NCBI RefSeq assembly: GCF_014268755.2
Contig: NZ_CP077093.1
Location: forward strand, 4,390,001-4,454,000
Reading direction: 5' to 3'
Length of the DNA: 64,000 nt
From: Pseudomonas vanderleydeniana
GTDB taxonomy: Bacteria > Pseudomonadota > Gammaproteobacteria > Pseudomonadales > Pseudomonadaceae
Position 1 is the stretch's first letter; every line of letters begins with the position of its first letter. Shown one piece after another: positions 43,301 to 53,000 of this stretch. The notes under the pieces are model-generated. The model worked only from the letters and a program-made list of their open reading frames with translations. It searched no databases and was not told where the DNA came from. The position numbers and the translations under genes were made by a program.

Positions 43301-44244
43301 AACCGGTCGAGGTCCTCGATTATCACGACATCAATGCTGCTGCGCTCGAAGCAATAGATGATTTCATCAATACTCTTATGCAACACAGACCCATGATGAG
43401 TGGTTTCAAGCTTTCCACCCTTCAGCGTAAAACCGTCGATGCTGAATAGAGAGATCAACCGCAACGCCGCATACAGGAAGTAGCCGAACCCCAACGCTGC
43501 AACGATAACGGCGAGGTGATCCGGGATCCACAACAAACCGTCCAATAACCAGGCAGGGACATTCTTGGAGAATTTTTCCTCGGTTGGAGCATACAGCCTA
43601 AGCCCCGCCAGAGTGAGAGCGCTATAACAGATCGTCTTAAACCAGATGTTGAGCGTCGGAGCCTGGGTGATCCGCTTCAAACGGGTCTTGGGCAGTCGCT
43701 TCGCCGGAACCGAGTACAACAACTGCTGGACGATTGTCTCCTCGATTCGTGCCAGAAGATCCGGGTCGGCTTTCGAGTCCGACTCAGCCTTTCCAGAAAC
43801 GCCGGTATCATTCGAACCCGACCCGGAGTCCTCTTCATCCGCTGCCTGCCCTGAAGCGGGAGCGTTACCTGAAGCATCCTTGCCAAAGGCTGCCAGGGAC
43901 ACGAACGCGTAGGTGAACTCCGGGTGACGTTCAACAAAGGTACGAATCACGCTACTCTTGCCGGCGCCGTACTCACCCGTGATCGCGATATTCCTGACTT
44001 GTTCACTTGTCAGGCCATGTAACAACTCGCGCTCATAGTGATTGAACTGGTGCTGATCCAGGATAACGGGGGTGAGCGGTTCGAAGAGGTGTTCGCCCTT
44101 AGGTATCGCCAGAAAGGCCTGGCCAGCTTCGTACGCCTTTATTGCGGCCCCCTTATACCGCTTCAGCTTACCAAGCGTCTTGCGCGCCTCCATCTTGATG
44201 CAGTGATTTACCCGAAGGGCAATCACGATAAAGCGCTTGAGCAT
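40339..44244 (-). CDS. Giant KAP/YobI-type P-loop NTPase with membrane helices
   Basis: The product is about 1301 residues. Walker A GEYGAGKSS is at about 90-98, after FEPLTPVILDQHQFNHYEREL, the entry motif of the YobI-type P-loop domain. Walker B IDVVIIEDLDRFG is near 305. Two hydrophobic segments between them (around KTICYSALTLAGLRLY and LAVIVAALGFGYFLYAAL) place the NTPase at the membrane, as in the KAP class. The last 800 residues are a long helical-repeat-like region. KAP NTPases occur in anti-phage and polymorphic-toxin contexts, and this one is a single gene. The start at 44244 has GGAG nine bases upstream. Moderate GC and long length suggest an accessory origin. Confidence 0.8.
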   Translation of the reverse strand: MLKRFIVIALRVNHCIKMEARKTLGKLKRYKGAAIKAYEAGQAFLAIPKGEHLFEPLTPVILDQHQFNHYERELLHGLTSEQVRNIAITGEYGAGKSSVIRTFVERHPEFTYAFVSLAAFGKDASGNAPASGQAADEEDSGSGSNDTGVSGKAESDSKADPDLLARIEETIVQQLLYSVPAKRLPKTRLKRITQAPTLNIWFKTICYSALTLAGLRLYAPTEEKFSKNVPAWLLDGLLWIPDHLAVIVAALGFGYFLYAALRLISLFSIDGFTLKGGKLETTHHGSVLHKSIDEIIYCFERSSIDVVIIEDLDRFGIHDVFTRLREINFIIKQSPQVRRSVYFIYALRDEMFAVGEKTKFFDLIIPVIPVVNSDNSQEKMFELLRGRSFKDKSIDSYLDRRLVETICYYIGDMRLIKNIVNEFDMFSNTLARSLTLDLNKLFAIVAIRNLHPREYADLLKRCGPIYDVIQGLDAWKTEQVRIYEKQIETLRKQKEKRQEELANDIDELRAYVWFSLLKVTGGDPVTHVEVEGKGFTALEFLTEEVFGKIFNEDIDLSTYVADSFGDKEYSKNAVRSGSFLASTGYERRRLVLEVSVDKILKEIAVLQGELSGISKMSFAQAVRLGYMDVFRDKLPGLDVVSYLVRAGYLGDDYADYSGYFYEGALTPGDKELILALRRGVMPEVTADVDNPQVLLEKLQSDELDEGRGIVVSLIACLCTRSQHAGKPALADEQLSHILRSAVSGHLERMARATQELLSRHDRAQFIRAVYRLEPVLFRQLLEDTQFFVAAGARQVLLRAILDNLEAADVEQLASAEQTSLVPILNDLEDVSLLIPGLEASEGAWVWLRFGPVWFGSLGEATEFLDLKKLIEWGCIKVNLEMLSLICRKAELEQTPAVAGSDSVGEVVVSYRRIRALGIDELDGLLFTSPELFVSELLRQTGTLDESTESALVLLKSVAGHPGLVGRLFEQTDCEFEKMADVPEALWDRLLETDRISAKGEAIWTFFEKQILPGLKHRDSMDIGTVDEQIFDGFVNRHARAFKGRFWRNSSLDISMQKYLLRSGVSNEVLKPLLDEVGFQDPSILSPLLSVDRWEMLVDSGFLPYSTEILDVVSADCARLEGHYLSLHWEAAKGEIDLSGLSLETVITLSKSEAPSLSEKKQMWSHITADTLRGKSEAWSELARLCGVLNQQEDKFAKSFMPVLRALALKASVNSDQRSELLIQCLPLLPWSDVSNVLSLLSENDLQKLGPSVKKIQVSYSDINWRLMEALRRKGYLASVTKADDKIKATTKPGGMKALEQV

Positions 44245-44292
44245 CCCTGTCTCCGACTGATGACACCTGCCAATCTGGCCGGTGCAAAAGGC

Positions 44293-44317
44293 CAATGATA
44301 TCTCACTGATATCATTG
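44293..44317. promoter_or_regulatory. Perfect inverted repeat before the KAP NTPase gene
   Basis: CAATGATATC-TCACT-GATATCATTG (10-base arms) lies 49 bases upstream of the NTPase start in the region divergent from panB. It is a strong operator candidate; no dedicated regulator is adjacent. Confidence 0.55.
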
Positions 44318-44432
44318 CTCGCGACCTCTTGCCCGCCGTATCTGGGTCGCTTTTTCGCCGGAATCTGTGCATTGAGTTCTGCACGCGGGTGCCAATAATC
44401 GGTGGCCTGTTCCCTTCAGCGATGAATGACCG

Positions 44433-45248
44433 ATGAGCACGCACACCCGCGACAAACGCCTGACCGTCCCGCAACTGGTGGCCATGAAAGACCAGCGCAG
44501 GATCGTGTCATTGACCGCCTATTCCAGCACCCTCGCCAAGGTCATCGATCCCCTGGTGGATTTCCTGCTGGTGGGTGACTCCACCGCCATGGTCGGCTAC
44601 GGCCGGCCCTCGACCCTGAGCATGCGTCTGCATGAGACCATCGCCCACACCCGCGCCGTGGTCGACAGCACGCGCCTGGCCTGCGTGATCGCCGACATGC
44701 CCTTCGGCAGCTACCAGGAGTCCCACGAGCAGGCCTTTCGCAACTGTGCCCAGGTGCTCTCGCGCACCGGCTGTGCGGCCGTGAAGCTGGAGACCAACCA
44801 GGCCCTGGCCGGCACCGTGGCGTTCCTGGTGGCGCGTGGCATTCCGGTCATGGCGCATATCGGGCTGATGCCGCAGTTCGTCAACCTCATGGGCGGCTAC
44901 AAGGCCCAGGGGCTGACGGAGGAAAGCGGCCGGACACTGATGGCGGATGCTCGGGCCAACCTCGAGGCCGGAGCCTTCAGCCTGCTGCTGGAAGGTGTTG
45001 CCGAACCGGTCGCCCGGGCGATCACCGCCGCCAGCGACAAGCCCACGATCGGCATCGGCGCCTCGCCGGCCTGCGATGGCCAGATACTGGTGACCGAAGA
45101 CCTGCTGGGTCTGGGTGGCGAGCACGTACCGCGCTTCGTCCAGCAGTATGCCGATGTGGCCGAGGTGATTCGCCATGCCTGCACGCGGTATGCCGAGGAC
45201 GTACGGGACGGCGTCTTCCCCAGCCTGCAACACTGCTATGGCGTGTAG
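44433..45248 (+). CDS. panB: Ketopantoate hydroxymethyltransferase (PanB family), second type
   Basis: The product is 271 residues. It transfers a hydroxymethyl from 5,10-methylene-tetrahydrofolate to 2-oxoisovalerate in pantothenate synthesis. Family marks are [52 protein letters not shown] and MAHIGLMPQ. Several positions differ from standard PanB (GRPSTL for GHDSTL, FGSY for FMSY), and no panC is adjacent. It is therefore probably a paralogue with a specialised role. It converges on and overlaps the MocR gene by 13 bases. Confidence 0.85.
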   Translation: MSTHTRDKRLTVPQLVAMKDQRRIVSLTAYSSTLAKVIDPLVDFLLVGDSTAMVGYGRPSTLSMRLHETIAHTRAVVDSTRLACVIADMPFGSYQESHEQAFRNCAQVLSRTGCAAVKLETNQALAGTVAFLVARGIPVMAHIGLMPQFVNLMGGYKAQGLTEESGRTLMADARANLEAGAFSLLLEGVAEPVARAITAASDKPTIGIGASPACDGQILVTEDLLGLGGEHVPRFVQQYADVAEVIRHACTRYAEDVRDGVFPSLQHCYGV

Positions 45249-46657
45249 GTCTCGTCCTGGATCGCCTTGACCAGGCCTTGCAGGGCCAGGGCGATGTCCT
45301 GGCTCCAATCCACCGTGCAGGACAGCCGCAGGCAACTGCGCCAGCGCCCCTGCAGGCTGAAGATCTCGCCCGGGGCGATGACAATGCGTTGTGCCAGCAG
45401 CCGCTCGAAGACCCGGCGCATGTCCACTGGCCGGGTCGCCTCCAGCCACAACGTGGCGCCGCCCTGGGGTTCGACAACACGCAGGCAGCCCTGTCCGTGC
45501 CGCTGGAGCAGGTCCTTCATGTGCTGTATCCGCTCAGCCAGTGTTGCGCGCAGGCGCAGTAGGTGCGAGTCGAGCCTGCCCGAGCGGTACAACTTGGCGA
45601 TCGCCTTCTGGCGGATCGGCGACAGGCGAAAGGCACGTTCGAGAAACAGCCGTTGAAACGCCTCCGTAGACTGGCGGCACAGCAGGTAACCGTAAGGCGC
45701 TTCCGAGCCGATGAGCTTGTCAAAGGTGGAAAAGATCAACAGTCGATCGGGGTCGGCGAAATCACGGTAGCGGGCAACCGCGTCGTCAAAGCCGAATGCA
45801 CCATAGCTGTCGTTCTCGAACAGCCAGATGCCCTGCTCGGCCAGCCAACGACAGACCTGCTGTTTGTCCTGGGCAGGCATGGCCGTACCGTGCGGCGCAC
45901 TGACCGCCGAGGACAGCACCGCCAAGCGTACTGGCTCGTCCTGTAGGACCTGCTGAAACTGCGCCAGGTCAAAGCGCCCCTCGTCCTGCAGCGGGATTTC
46001 AATGACCTTCATCCGGGCGGCCTGCAGCTGTCGCAGTACCGCCCAGGAACACGGCGACTCGACCAGCGCCACCTGGCCCTCCAGATTCAATGCACGCAGC
46101 GCCAGTTCCAGGAGGCTGCGCAGGTCCGAGCCAATGAACGCGTGCTCGGCCTGCCAGTAGTCATGGGCCGATCGCGTGTAGCGCTCGGCCAAGACACTGC
46201 GCAGTTCCTGTTCACCGAATGGCTGGTACAGCGGTACCTGCGAGCGCGGGTATTGCCGGGTCAGCTCACGCTCGAGCATCAGCAGCGGCTGCTCCAGCGA
46301 CAGCAGCATGGCCGGGGCATCGCTGCCCAGGGCCAGCATGCCGGGCTGGCGGGCACTGGCGAACACCCTGTCGAGCAGGTTGGGCAAGGGTTCAGGGTGC
46401 GGGGACGCCCGGGACACCCGGGTGAAATAGCCCAGTTTGGGTCGTGCCTGGACCCGCCCTTCGTCCTCGAGCAATGCATAGGCGCACTTGGTGCTCGACA
46501 CCGAGACGTTCAGGCGCCGGGCCAGGTCGCGCAGCGAAGGCAATCGATGCTCAACGTCCGGGGGCAGCGCCCCGATCCAGTCGAGCAGGTAACGGTAGAC
46601 GGCCTGGTAGGTATAGTTGGGCCGGGTCTTGTCAGCGGTGTCCGTACTCAATGTCAT
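45236..46657 (-). CDS. MocR-family regulator (GntR HTH fused to aminotransferase fold)
   Basis: The product is 473 residues. The GntR-type winged helix is at 15-85 ([53 protein letters not shown] region). A type-I PLP aminotransferase domain follows, with [13 protein letters not shown] and the PLP-lysine region [16 protein letters not shown]. MocR proteins sense PLP or amine metabolites. Its 3' overlap with panB suggests a shared locus, and the gene before it is the response regulator (34-base gap). Confidence 0.86.
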   Translation of the reverse strand: MTLSTDTADKTRPNYTYQAVYRYLLDWIGALPPDVEHRLPSLRDLARRLNVSVSSTKCAYALLEDEGRVQARPKLGYFTRVSRASPHPEPLPNLLDRVFASARQPGMLALGSDAPAMLLSLEQPLLMLERELTRQYPRSQVPLYQPFGEQELRSVLAERYTRSAHDYWQAEHAFIGSDLRSLLELALRALNLEGQVALVESPCSWAVLRQLQAARMKVIEIPLQDEGRFDLAQFQQVLQDEPVRLAVLSSAVSAPHGTAMPAQDKQQVCRWLAEQGIWLFENDSYGAFGFDDAVARYRDFADPDRLLIFSTFDKLIGSEAPYGYLLCRQSTEAFQRLFLERAFRLSPIRQKAIAKLYRSGRLDSHLLRLRATLAERIQHMKDLLQRHGQGCLRVVEPQGGATLWLEATRPVDMRRVFERLLAQRIVIAPGEIFSLQGRWRSCLRLSCTVDWSQDIALALQGLVKAIQDETYTP

Positions 46658-46691
46658 TCCCTAAAAGCTCGTCACAGCCTGCCGGCGAGGC

Positions 46692-47360
46692 CTACTCGCA
46701 CTCCAGGCTATACCCTACCCCATACACCGACCGGATCGGATCGATCCCCGGGGTGATCGCCGTCAACTTGCGCCGCAGGTTCTTCACGTGGCTGTCCACC
46801 GTGCGATCGGCCACCACGCGGTTGTCCTGATAAATGTGGTTCATCAATTGGTCGCGCGACAGCACCAGCCCGGGCCGCTCGGCCAGCGCGGCGAGCATGC
46901 GGAACTCCACCGGGGTCAGGTCCAGGACCAGGCCCTGGTAGCGCGCCACGAAGGTCTGGGCATCCAGCTCCAGGCCAAGGCTGGTCTGCTGCGTGCCGCT
47001 GCGGCGCAGCACGGCCTTGACCCGTGCCACCAGTTCGCGTGGGGAAAACGGCTTGCAGATGTAGTCGTCAGCACCGAGCTCCAGCCCGAGCAGGCGATCG
47101 ATCTCGTCGACCCGGGCCGTCATCATGATGATCGGCAAGCGGCTGAAGCCGCGCAGTTCGCGGCAGATGTCCAGGCCATCGCGACCGGGCAACATCAGGT
47201 CCAGCAGCATCAGGTCGTAGGGTTTCTGGCGAGCGGTCGGCACCACCGCCAGGCCATCGGCCAGGTGTTCGACCTCAAAGCTCGCCGCGCGCAGGTAGTC
47301 GCCGACCAGCGCGGCCAGCTTGGGTTCGTCTTCCACCAGCAGGATGCGTCCCTGACTCAT
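46692..47360 (-). CDS. OmpR/BaeR-type response regulator
   Basis: The product is 222 residues. The receiver domain has Asp acceptor in DLMLLDLMLPGRDGLD (about residue 53), the acidic pair in LLVEDEPKL, and Lys in DYICKPFSPRE. The C-terminal OmpR winged helix ends with LSRDQLMNHIYQ and VDSHVKNLRRKL. It overlaps the kinase gene by four bases. It probably activates the divergent efflux operon through direct repeats at 48837. Confidence 0.92.
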   Translation of the reverse strand: MSQGRILLVEDEPKLAALVGDYLRAASFEVEHLADGLAVVPTARQKPYDLMLLDLMLPGRDGLDICRELRGFSRLPIIMMTARVDEIDRLLGLELGADDYICKPFSPRELVARVKAVLRRSGTQQTSLGLELDAQTFVARYQGLVLDLTPVEFRMLAALAERPGLVLSRDQLMNHIYQDNRVVADRTVDSHVKNLRRKLTAITPGIDPIRSVYGVGYSLECE

Positions 47361-48748
47361 GCCTCATCTCCCGCTACCGGTAGTTCCAGGCTCAACAACA
47401 GGCCGCCCATGTCCGACGCCCTGGCACTGAGTTTGCCACCGTGCACGTCGGCGATGCCACGGCAGATCGCCAGGCCCAGGCCGGTGCCACCGCTGGCGCG
47501 GTTGCGCGAACGCTCGGCGCGGTAGAAGCGCTCGAACAGCCGTTCCAGCGACGCCGCGTCCACCCCTGGCGCACTGTCCTCGCACTGCACCAGTACGCGG
47601 TCGCCCTGCTGCAGCGCGCGCAGTACGGTCTGGCCGCCGGCATCCGTGTAGCGACGGCTGTTTTCCAGCAGGTTGTGCAGCAACTGGCCCAGGCGCGACT
47701 CGTCGCCCAGCACCCACAAGGGCTGCTGCGGCAACTCCAGGCGCAACGCCAGGCCGCGTTCGGCAAAGCTGGCCCCAAAGGCCTCGACCACCACCGGCAA
47801 CAACACCCGCAGGTCGATACGTTCACGGCGGTAGGTCGGCCCGCCGACCTCGGCCAAAGACAGGTCGAACAGATCGTCCACCAGCTTGGTCAGTGCCCCG
47901 ACCTCGCCCTGTAGCGAACTCAAGGCGCTGGCGTCCAGCGGGCGGATGCCGTCCTCCAGGGCTTCCAGTTCGGCGCGCATCACCGCCAGCGGCGTGCGCA
48001 GTTCGTGGGAGATGTCGGCCATGAAATCACGGCGCATGCGCTCGTTGCTGGCCAGGGTCGCGGCCATGCGGTTGAAGTCGCCGGCCAGTTGCCCGGCCTC
48101 GTCCTGCGAGCGCACCGGCACCTGGATCGCATAGTCGCCGGCAGCCAACTGGTGGGTGGCGTGCGCCACCTCGCGAATCGGCCGCAGCAGCGCCCGGCTC
48201 AGCCACCAGGCAATGACCGCGGTCGCCAACAGGCAGGCCAGGCCGATCAGCAGGCTGGAACGCAGCTGGTTGAGCTGGAAACGCCGGTCGCCGACGCTGG
48301 TCACCGACTGCAACGGCGCCAGGGCCATCCAGCCGACGACACGCCCCTGGTAGTGGATAGGCCTGAGCAACATCTCTCCGGCGGCCTGGTAACCGATGAT
48401 CGGCTGGCGCTGCTCGTCCAGCAGGGCAAAGCGCACGAAGGCGCCGGTGAGGTCGGAGACGGTCAATTGACTGGGGTCGAAGGTCTTGTCCGAGCGGATG
48501 TCCTCGGGGCGCAGCAGCTCGAACCACTGGTCCTTGTCGAGGCGAATGAAGTCCCAGTCGCCATGGGCGGCGTAGGCCTGCTCCACGCGCGGCACGATGC
48601 GGTCCATGCGCTCCTCGGCCTGCTGGTTGAGATAGCCGAGGAAACCGTACTTGAGGCTCAGGTACGCAGCGAACACCATGCCCAGCACGGCGAAGGCGCA
48701 GACCGCGAGCATGGCCAGGAAGAACTTGCGCGAGAGGCTGACTTTCAT
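47357..48748 (-). CDS. BaeS-type sensor histidine kinase
   Basis: The product is 463 residues. Transmembrane helix 1 (FFLAMLAVCAFAVLGMVFAAYL) and helix 2 (LLIGLACLLATAVIAWWL, about 170-190) bracket a periplasmic sensor domain. A HAMP linker, the phospho-acceptor box MADISHELRTPLAVMRAELEAL, then N, G1 and G2 boxes (LLENSRRYTDAGG, ASGGTGLGLAI) follow. The start at 48748 is set by the membrane anchor; the frame continues far upstream but only as non-coding antisense sequence. It is divergent from the RND operon and probably senses an exported drug or envelope stress. Confidence 0.9.
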   Translation of the reverse strand: MKVSLSRKFFLAMLAVCAFAVLGMVFAAYLSLKYGFLGYLNQQAEERMDRIVPRVEQAYAAHGDWDFIRLDKDQWFELLRPEDIRSDKTFDPSQLTVSDLTGAFVRFALLDEQRQPIIGYQAAGEMLLRPIHYQGRVVGWMALAPLQSVTSVGDRRFQLNQLRSSLLIGLACLLATAVIAWWLSRALLRPIREVAHATHQLAAGDYAIQVPVRSQDEAGQLAGDFNRMAATLASNERMRRDFMADISHELRTPLAVMRAELEALEDGIRPLDASALSSLQGEVGALTKLVDDLFDLSLAEVGGPTYRRERIDLRVLLPVVVEAFGASFAERGLALRLELPQQPLWVLGDESRLGQLLHNLLENSRRYTDAGGQTVLRALQQGDRVLVQCEDSAPGVDAASLERLFERFYRAERSRNRASGGTGLGLAICRGIADVHGGKLSARASDMGGLLLSLELPVAGDEA

Positions 48749-48836
48749 GGTACCGCCGGGACAATCGAAACTGCCGCCATTGAAACGCGGCGGCCCCGGT
48801 ACGGCAAGGCACGCCGGCCAATCTCCCAGATTTCTC

Positions 48837-48853
48837 CACATTGGCTGCACATT
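48837..48853 (+). promoter_or_regulatory. Candidate response-regulator box (direct repeat)
   Basis: CACATT-N5-CACATT gives an 11-base period, the helical spacing preferred by OmpR/BaeR dimers. It is 49 bases before the adaptor start, in the kinase/efflux intergenic region. Confidence 0.45.
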
Positions 48854-48901
48854 TGCCGAGCAGGCTGAGGACTGAAAACAACCTGGTCCGGAGTCCCTCG
48901 G

Positions 48902-50077
48902 ATGCACCTCTTCTTCGCCATGCGTTCCCCCCTGGCCCGCGCCCTGTTGCTCAGCGCCGGGCTGATCGTCCTCGACGGTTGCCGCGATACTGCACCAACC
49001 GCCCCTGCCACGCCCGTGCAGGACGTCGCGGTGTACCACGTCACCAGCGCGCCGCAGGCGCTGAGCACCACCCTGCCCGGCCGGGCCAGCGCACACCTGG
49101 TCGCGGAGATCCGTCCGCAGGTCGGCGGCATCCTGCTCAAGCGCCTGTTCACCGAAGGCGAAACGGTCAAGGCCGGCCAGGCCCTGTACCAGATCGACCC
49201 GCAGACCTACGAGGCCACCGTCGCCCAGGCCGAAGCCACCGTCAGTTCGGCCCAGGCCACGCTCAAGGCCGCCGAACTCAAGGCCAAGCGTGACGCGGAC
49301 CTGGTGAAGATCGACGCCATCAGCGCCGAGGACAATGAAAGCGCCCAGTCCTCGCTGCTGCAGGCCCGCGCCAGCCTGCAGTCGGCCCAGGCCGCGCTGC
49401 GCACGGCCCGCATCAACCTGGGCTACACCCGCATCAACGCGCCGATCGCCGGCCGCACCGCCACCTCGTCGGTGACCCCGGGTGCGCTGGTCACCGCCGA
49501 ACAGACCACCGCCCTGACCACGGTGCAGCAACTGGACCCGATCTACGTCGACTTCACCCAACCCAGCGGCACCCTGCTGCGTCTGAAGCGCGAGCTGGCC
49601 GAGGGCAAGCTCGCCCCCGCCGACCAGAAGGACGCGACCCGCATCAGCCTGCAACTGGAGGACGGCAGCACCTACGCCCACGAAGGCACCCTGACTTTCA
49701 ACGGTGTGAGTGTCGACGAAAGCACCGGCAGCGTGACCCTGCGCGCCCTGGTGCCGAACCCGGACGGTCTGCTGCTGCCAGGCATGTACATCAAGGCCAC
49801 CCTGCAGGAAGGCGTGCAACCGGATGCCATCCTGGTCCCGCAACAAGGCGTGAGCCGCGACGAACGCGGCGGCGCCACGGCGCTGGTGGTGGTCGACGGC
49901 AAGGTCGAGCAGCGCGAGCTGACCCTGGCGCGTGCGGTGGGCAACCGTTGGTGGGTCAGCAAGGGACTGGCGGTGGGCGATCAACTGATCGTCCAGGGCC
50001 TGCAGAAAGTCCGCGTCGGCCAGCAGGTGCAGGTCAGCGACGCCAACCTGACCGCGCGCAACGACCGCACTGACTGA
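48902..50077 (+). CDS. RND adaptor lipoprotein (AcrA/MexA/TtgA type)
   Basis: The product is 391 residues. Signal plus lipobox LDGC with Cys27; the lipoyl half (AEIRPQVGGILLKRLFTEGETVKAGQALYQIDP is the region), a helical hairpin (about 100-165), and beta-barrel domains with the RTATSSVTPGALV return strand follow. ATG 48902 follows CCGGAG; ATG 48920 also possible. It is the first gene of the efflux operon and lies next to the two-component system. Confidence 0.9.
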   Translation: MHLFFAMRSPLARALLLSAGLIVLDGCRDTAPTAPATPVQDVAVYHVTSAPQALSTTLPGRASAHLVAEIRPQVGGILLKRLFTEGETVKAGQALYQIDPQTYEATVAQAEATVSSAQATLKAAELKAKRDADLVKIDAISAEDNESAQSSLLQARASLQSAQAALRTARINLGYTRINAPIAGRTATSSVTPGALVTAEQTTALTTVQQLDPIYVDFTQPSGTLLRLKRELAEGKLAPADQKDATRISLQLEDGSTYAHEGTLTFNGVSVDESTGSVTLRALVPNPDGLLLPGMYIKATLQEGVQPDAILVPQQGVSRDERGGATALVVVDGKVEQRELTLARAVGNRWWVSKGLAVGDQLIVQGLQKVRVGQQVQVSDANLTARNDRTD

Positions 50078-50088
50078 GGCAGACACCC

Positions 50089-53000
50089 ATGGCACGCTTT
50101 TTCATCGACCGACCGATCTTCGCCTGGGTCATCGCCATCCTGGTGATGCTCGGCGGGGTCCTGGCCATCTACCAGCTACCGCTGTCGCAATACCCCAACA
50201 TCGCACCGCCACAGATTTCGCTGAACGCCACCTACACCGGTGCTTCGGCCAAGACCATGGAGGACTCGGTGACCCAGGTCATCGAGCAGCAGATGACCGG
50301 CCTGGACGGCCTGACCTACATGTCCTCCAGCAGCAGCTCGGCCGGCAGCGCCAACATCACCCTGACCTTCGCCGCCGGTACCGACATCAACACCGCGCAA
50401 ATGCTGGTGCAGACCAAGCTGGAACAGGCCAAGGCGCGCCTGCCGGAAACGGTGCAGCAGCAAGGCATCGAGGTGCGCAACTCGGCCAGCGACTTCCTGA
50501 TCATCGTCTCGTTGATCTCGGACAACCCCAAGGTCAGCGCCTCGGACATCAGCGACTTCATCTCCAGCACCCTGTATGACCAGATCAGCCGCGTCAGTGG
50601 GGTGGGCGAAGTGACCACACTGGGTTCCAGCTACGCCATGCGCATCTGGCTCGACCCGGACAAGCTCAAGCAATACTCGCTGATCCCCTCGGACGTGAGC
50701 AGCGCCCTCACGGCGCAGAACGTCGACACCTCCGCCGGCCAACTCGGCGCCCTGCCCGCTCGCGCCGGCCAGCAACTGAACGCCACCATCAGTGCACGCA
50801 GCAAGCTGCAGACTGCGGCGCAGTTTCGCGACCTGGTCCTCAAATACGCCAGCAACGGGGCGGTGGTCACGCTCGCCGATGTCGCCCGGGTGGAGTTGGG
50901 CAGCGAAAGCTACGATGTGATCGCCGAACACAACGGCCGCCCCACCGGCGGCATGGCCGTCAGCCTGGCCAGCGGTGCGAACGCCCTGGAAGTGTCCCAG
51001 GCGGTGCAGGCCAAGCTCGCCGAGCTGGAGAAGTTCTTTCCCAGCCGACTGCAACTGCACACCGAAGTCGCCTACAACACCGCGCCCTTCGTGAAGATTT
51101 CCATCGAGGAAGTGGTCAAGACCCTGTTCGAAGCCATCGCCCTCGTCGTGCTGATCATGTACCTGTTCCTGCAAAACCTGCGCGCCACGCTGATTCCGGC
51201 CATTGCCGTGCCGGTAGTGCTGCTGGGCACCTTCGGCGTGCTGCAACTGATGGGCTATTCGATCAACACCCTGACCCTGTTCGGCATGGTCCTGGCGATC
51301 GGCCTGCTGGTGGACGACGCCATCGTGGTGGTGGAAAACGTCGAGCGGATCATCGCCGAGCAAGGCCTGTCGCCACGGGAGGCCACCCGCCAGTCGATGC
51401 GCGAGATCAGCGGCGCACTGATCGGCATCGCCGTGGTGCTCTCGGCGGTGTTCGTGCCGATGGCTTTCTTTGGCGGCTCCACCGGGGTGATCTACCGGCA
51501 GTTCTCGGTGACCATGGTCGCGGCCATGGCACTGTCGGTACTGGTGGCCCTGACCCTGACCCCGGCGCTGTGCGCGACGCTGCTCAAGCCACACGACCAC
51601 ACCGATGAAGAGCGCCGCGGCTTCTTTGGCTGGTTCAACCGCACCTTCGACCGTGGCTCGCGCACGTACCAGCGCAGTGTCGGCAGCGTGCTGACACGTC
51701 CGCTGCGTGCGTTGCTGGTCTATGCGCTGGTGCTCGGCGGCGTGATGCTGATGTTCCAGAAACTGCCCACCGCGTTCCTCCCCGAAGAGGACCAGGGCAT
51801 GCTGATGATGCAGGTGACCCTGCCGGTGGGCGGCACCGATGAACAGCTGCAGGCGGTGACCCGCCAGGTGCAGGACTACATGCTCAAGCAGCCGGAGGTC
51901 GACTCGATCCTCACCGTGCGCGGCCTGGGCAACGGCGGTCACGCGCAGAACGCCGGGCGCGGCTTCGTCAAGCTCAAGGACTGGAGCGAACGCCGGGGCG
52001 AGCAGCACAGCGCCTCGGCCATCGCCCAGCGGGCCAACCAGGCCCTGTCGAAGATCCTCGACGCCAATGTCTTCGTCATCGCCCCACCCGCCGTGCAGGG
52101 GCTCGGCCAGAGTTCCGGCTTCGACATCCAGCTGCAGGACCTGGCCGGGCTCGGCCACGCCCAACTGCTCAAGGCCCGTGACCAGTTCCTCCAACTGGCC
52201 GCCCAGGACCCGCGCCTGGCCGTGGTCCGCGCCCAGGGCCTGGAGGACACCCCGCAGTTGAACGTCGACATCGACGACCGCAAGGCCGGTGCCATGGGCG
52301 TTTCCGCCAGTGACATCAATACCACTCTCAGTGTGGCCATGGGCGGCAGCTACGTGAACGACTTCCTCGATGCCGGCCGCCTGAAGAAGGTCTACCTGCA
52401 GGGCGCCGCCGACCAGCGCATGCAGGCCGAAGACATCGGTCACTGGTACGTGCGCAATTCGAGCAGCAGCATGGTGCCGCTGTCGGCCTTCACCAGCACC
52501 CGCTGGAGCAGCGCCTCGCCACTGCTGGAGCGCTACAACGGCTTCGGTTCCTACGAACTGGTCGGCTCTCCTGCTCCCGGTGTCAGCTCCGGCGACGCCA
52601 TGGCCGCCGTGGAAGCGATCATGACCAAGCTGCCCGAAGGCATCGGCTACGCCTGGACCGGCCAGTCCTACCAGGAACGCCTGGCCGGCAACCAGGCACC
52701 GCTGCTCTACGCCATCTCGATCCTGTTCGTGTTCCTCTGCCTGGCCGCGCTGTATGAAAGCTGGTCGGTGCCCTTCGCGGTGATGCTGGTGGTGCCGCTG
52801 GGCATTCTCGGCGCACTGCTGCTGACCGGCGTGCGCGGGCTGTCCAACGATGTCTACTTCCAGGTTGGCCTGCTGACCACCGTGGGCCTGGCGGCGAAGA
52901 ACGCAATCCTCATCGTCGAGTTCGCCAAGGAGGGCTACGAGCGAGGCCAGGACCTGCTGGGCGCCACCCTGGAGGCCGTGCGCATTCGTCTGCGGCCGGT

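Noticed and set aside
47357..50095. 912-residue frame on the minus strand
   Set aside because: Only the last 463 codons (from 48748) form the sensor kinase; the earlier part is antisense to the adaptor gene and has no protein-like pattern.
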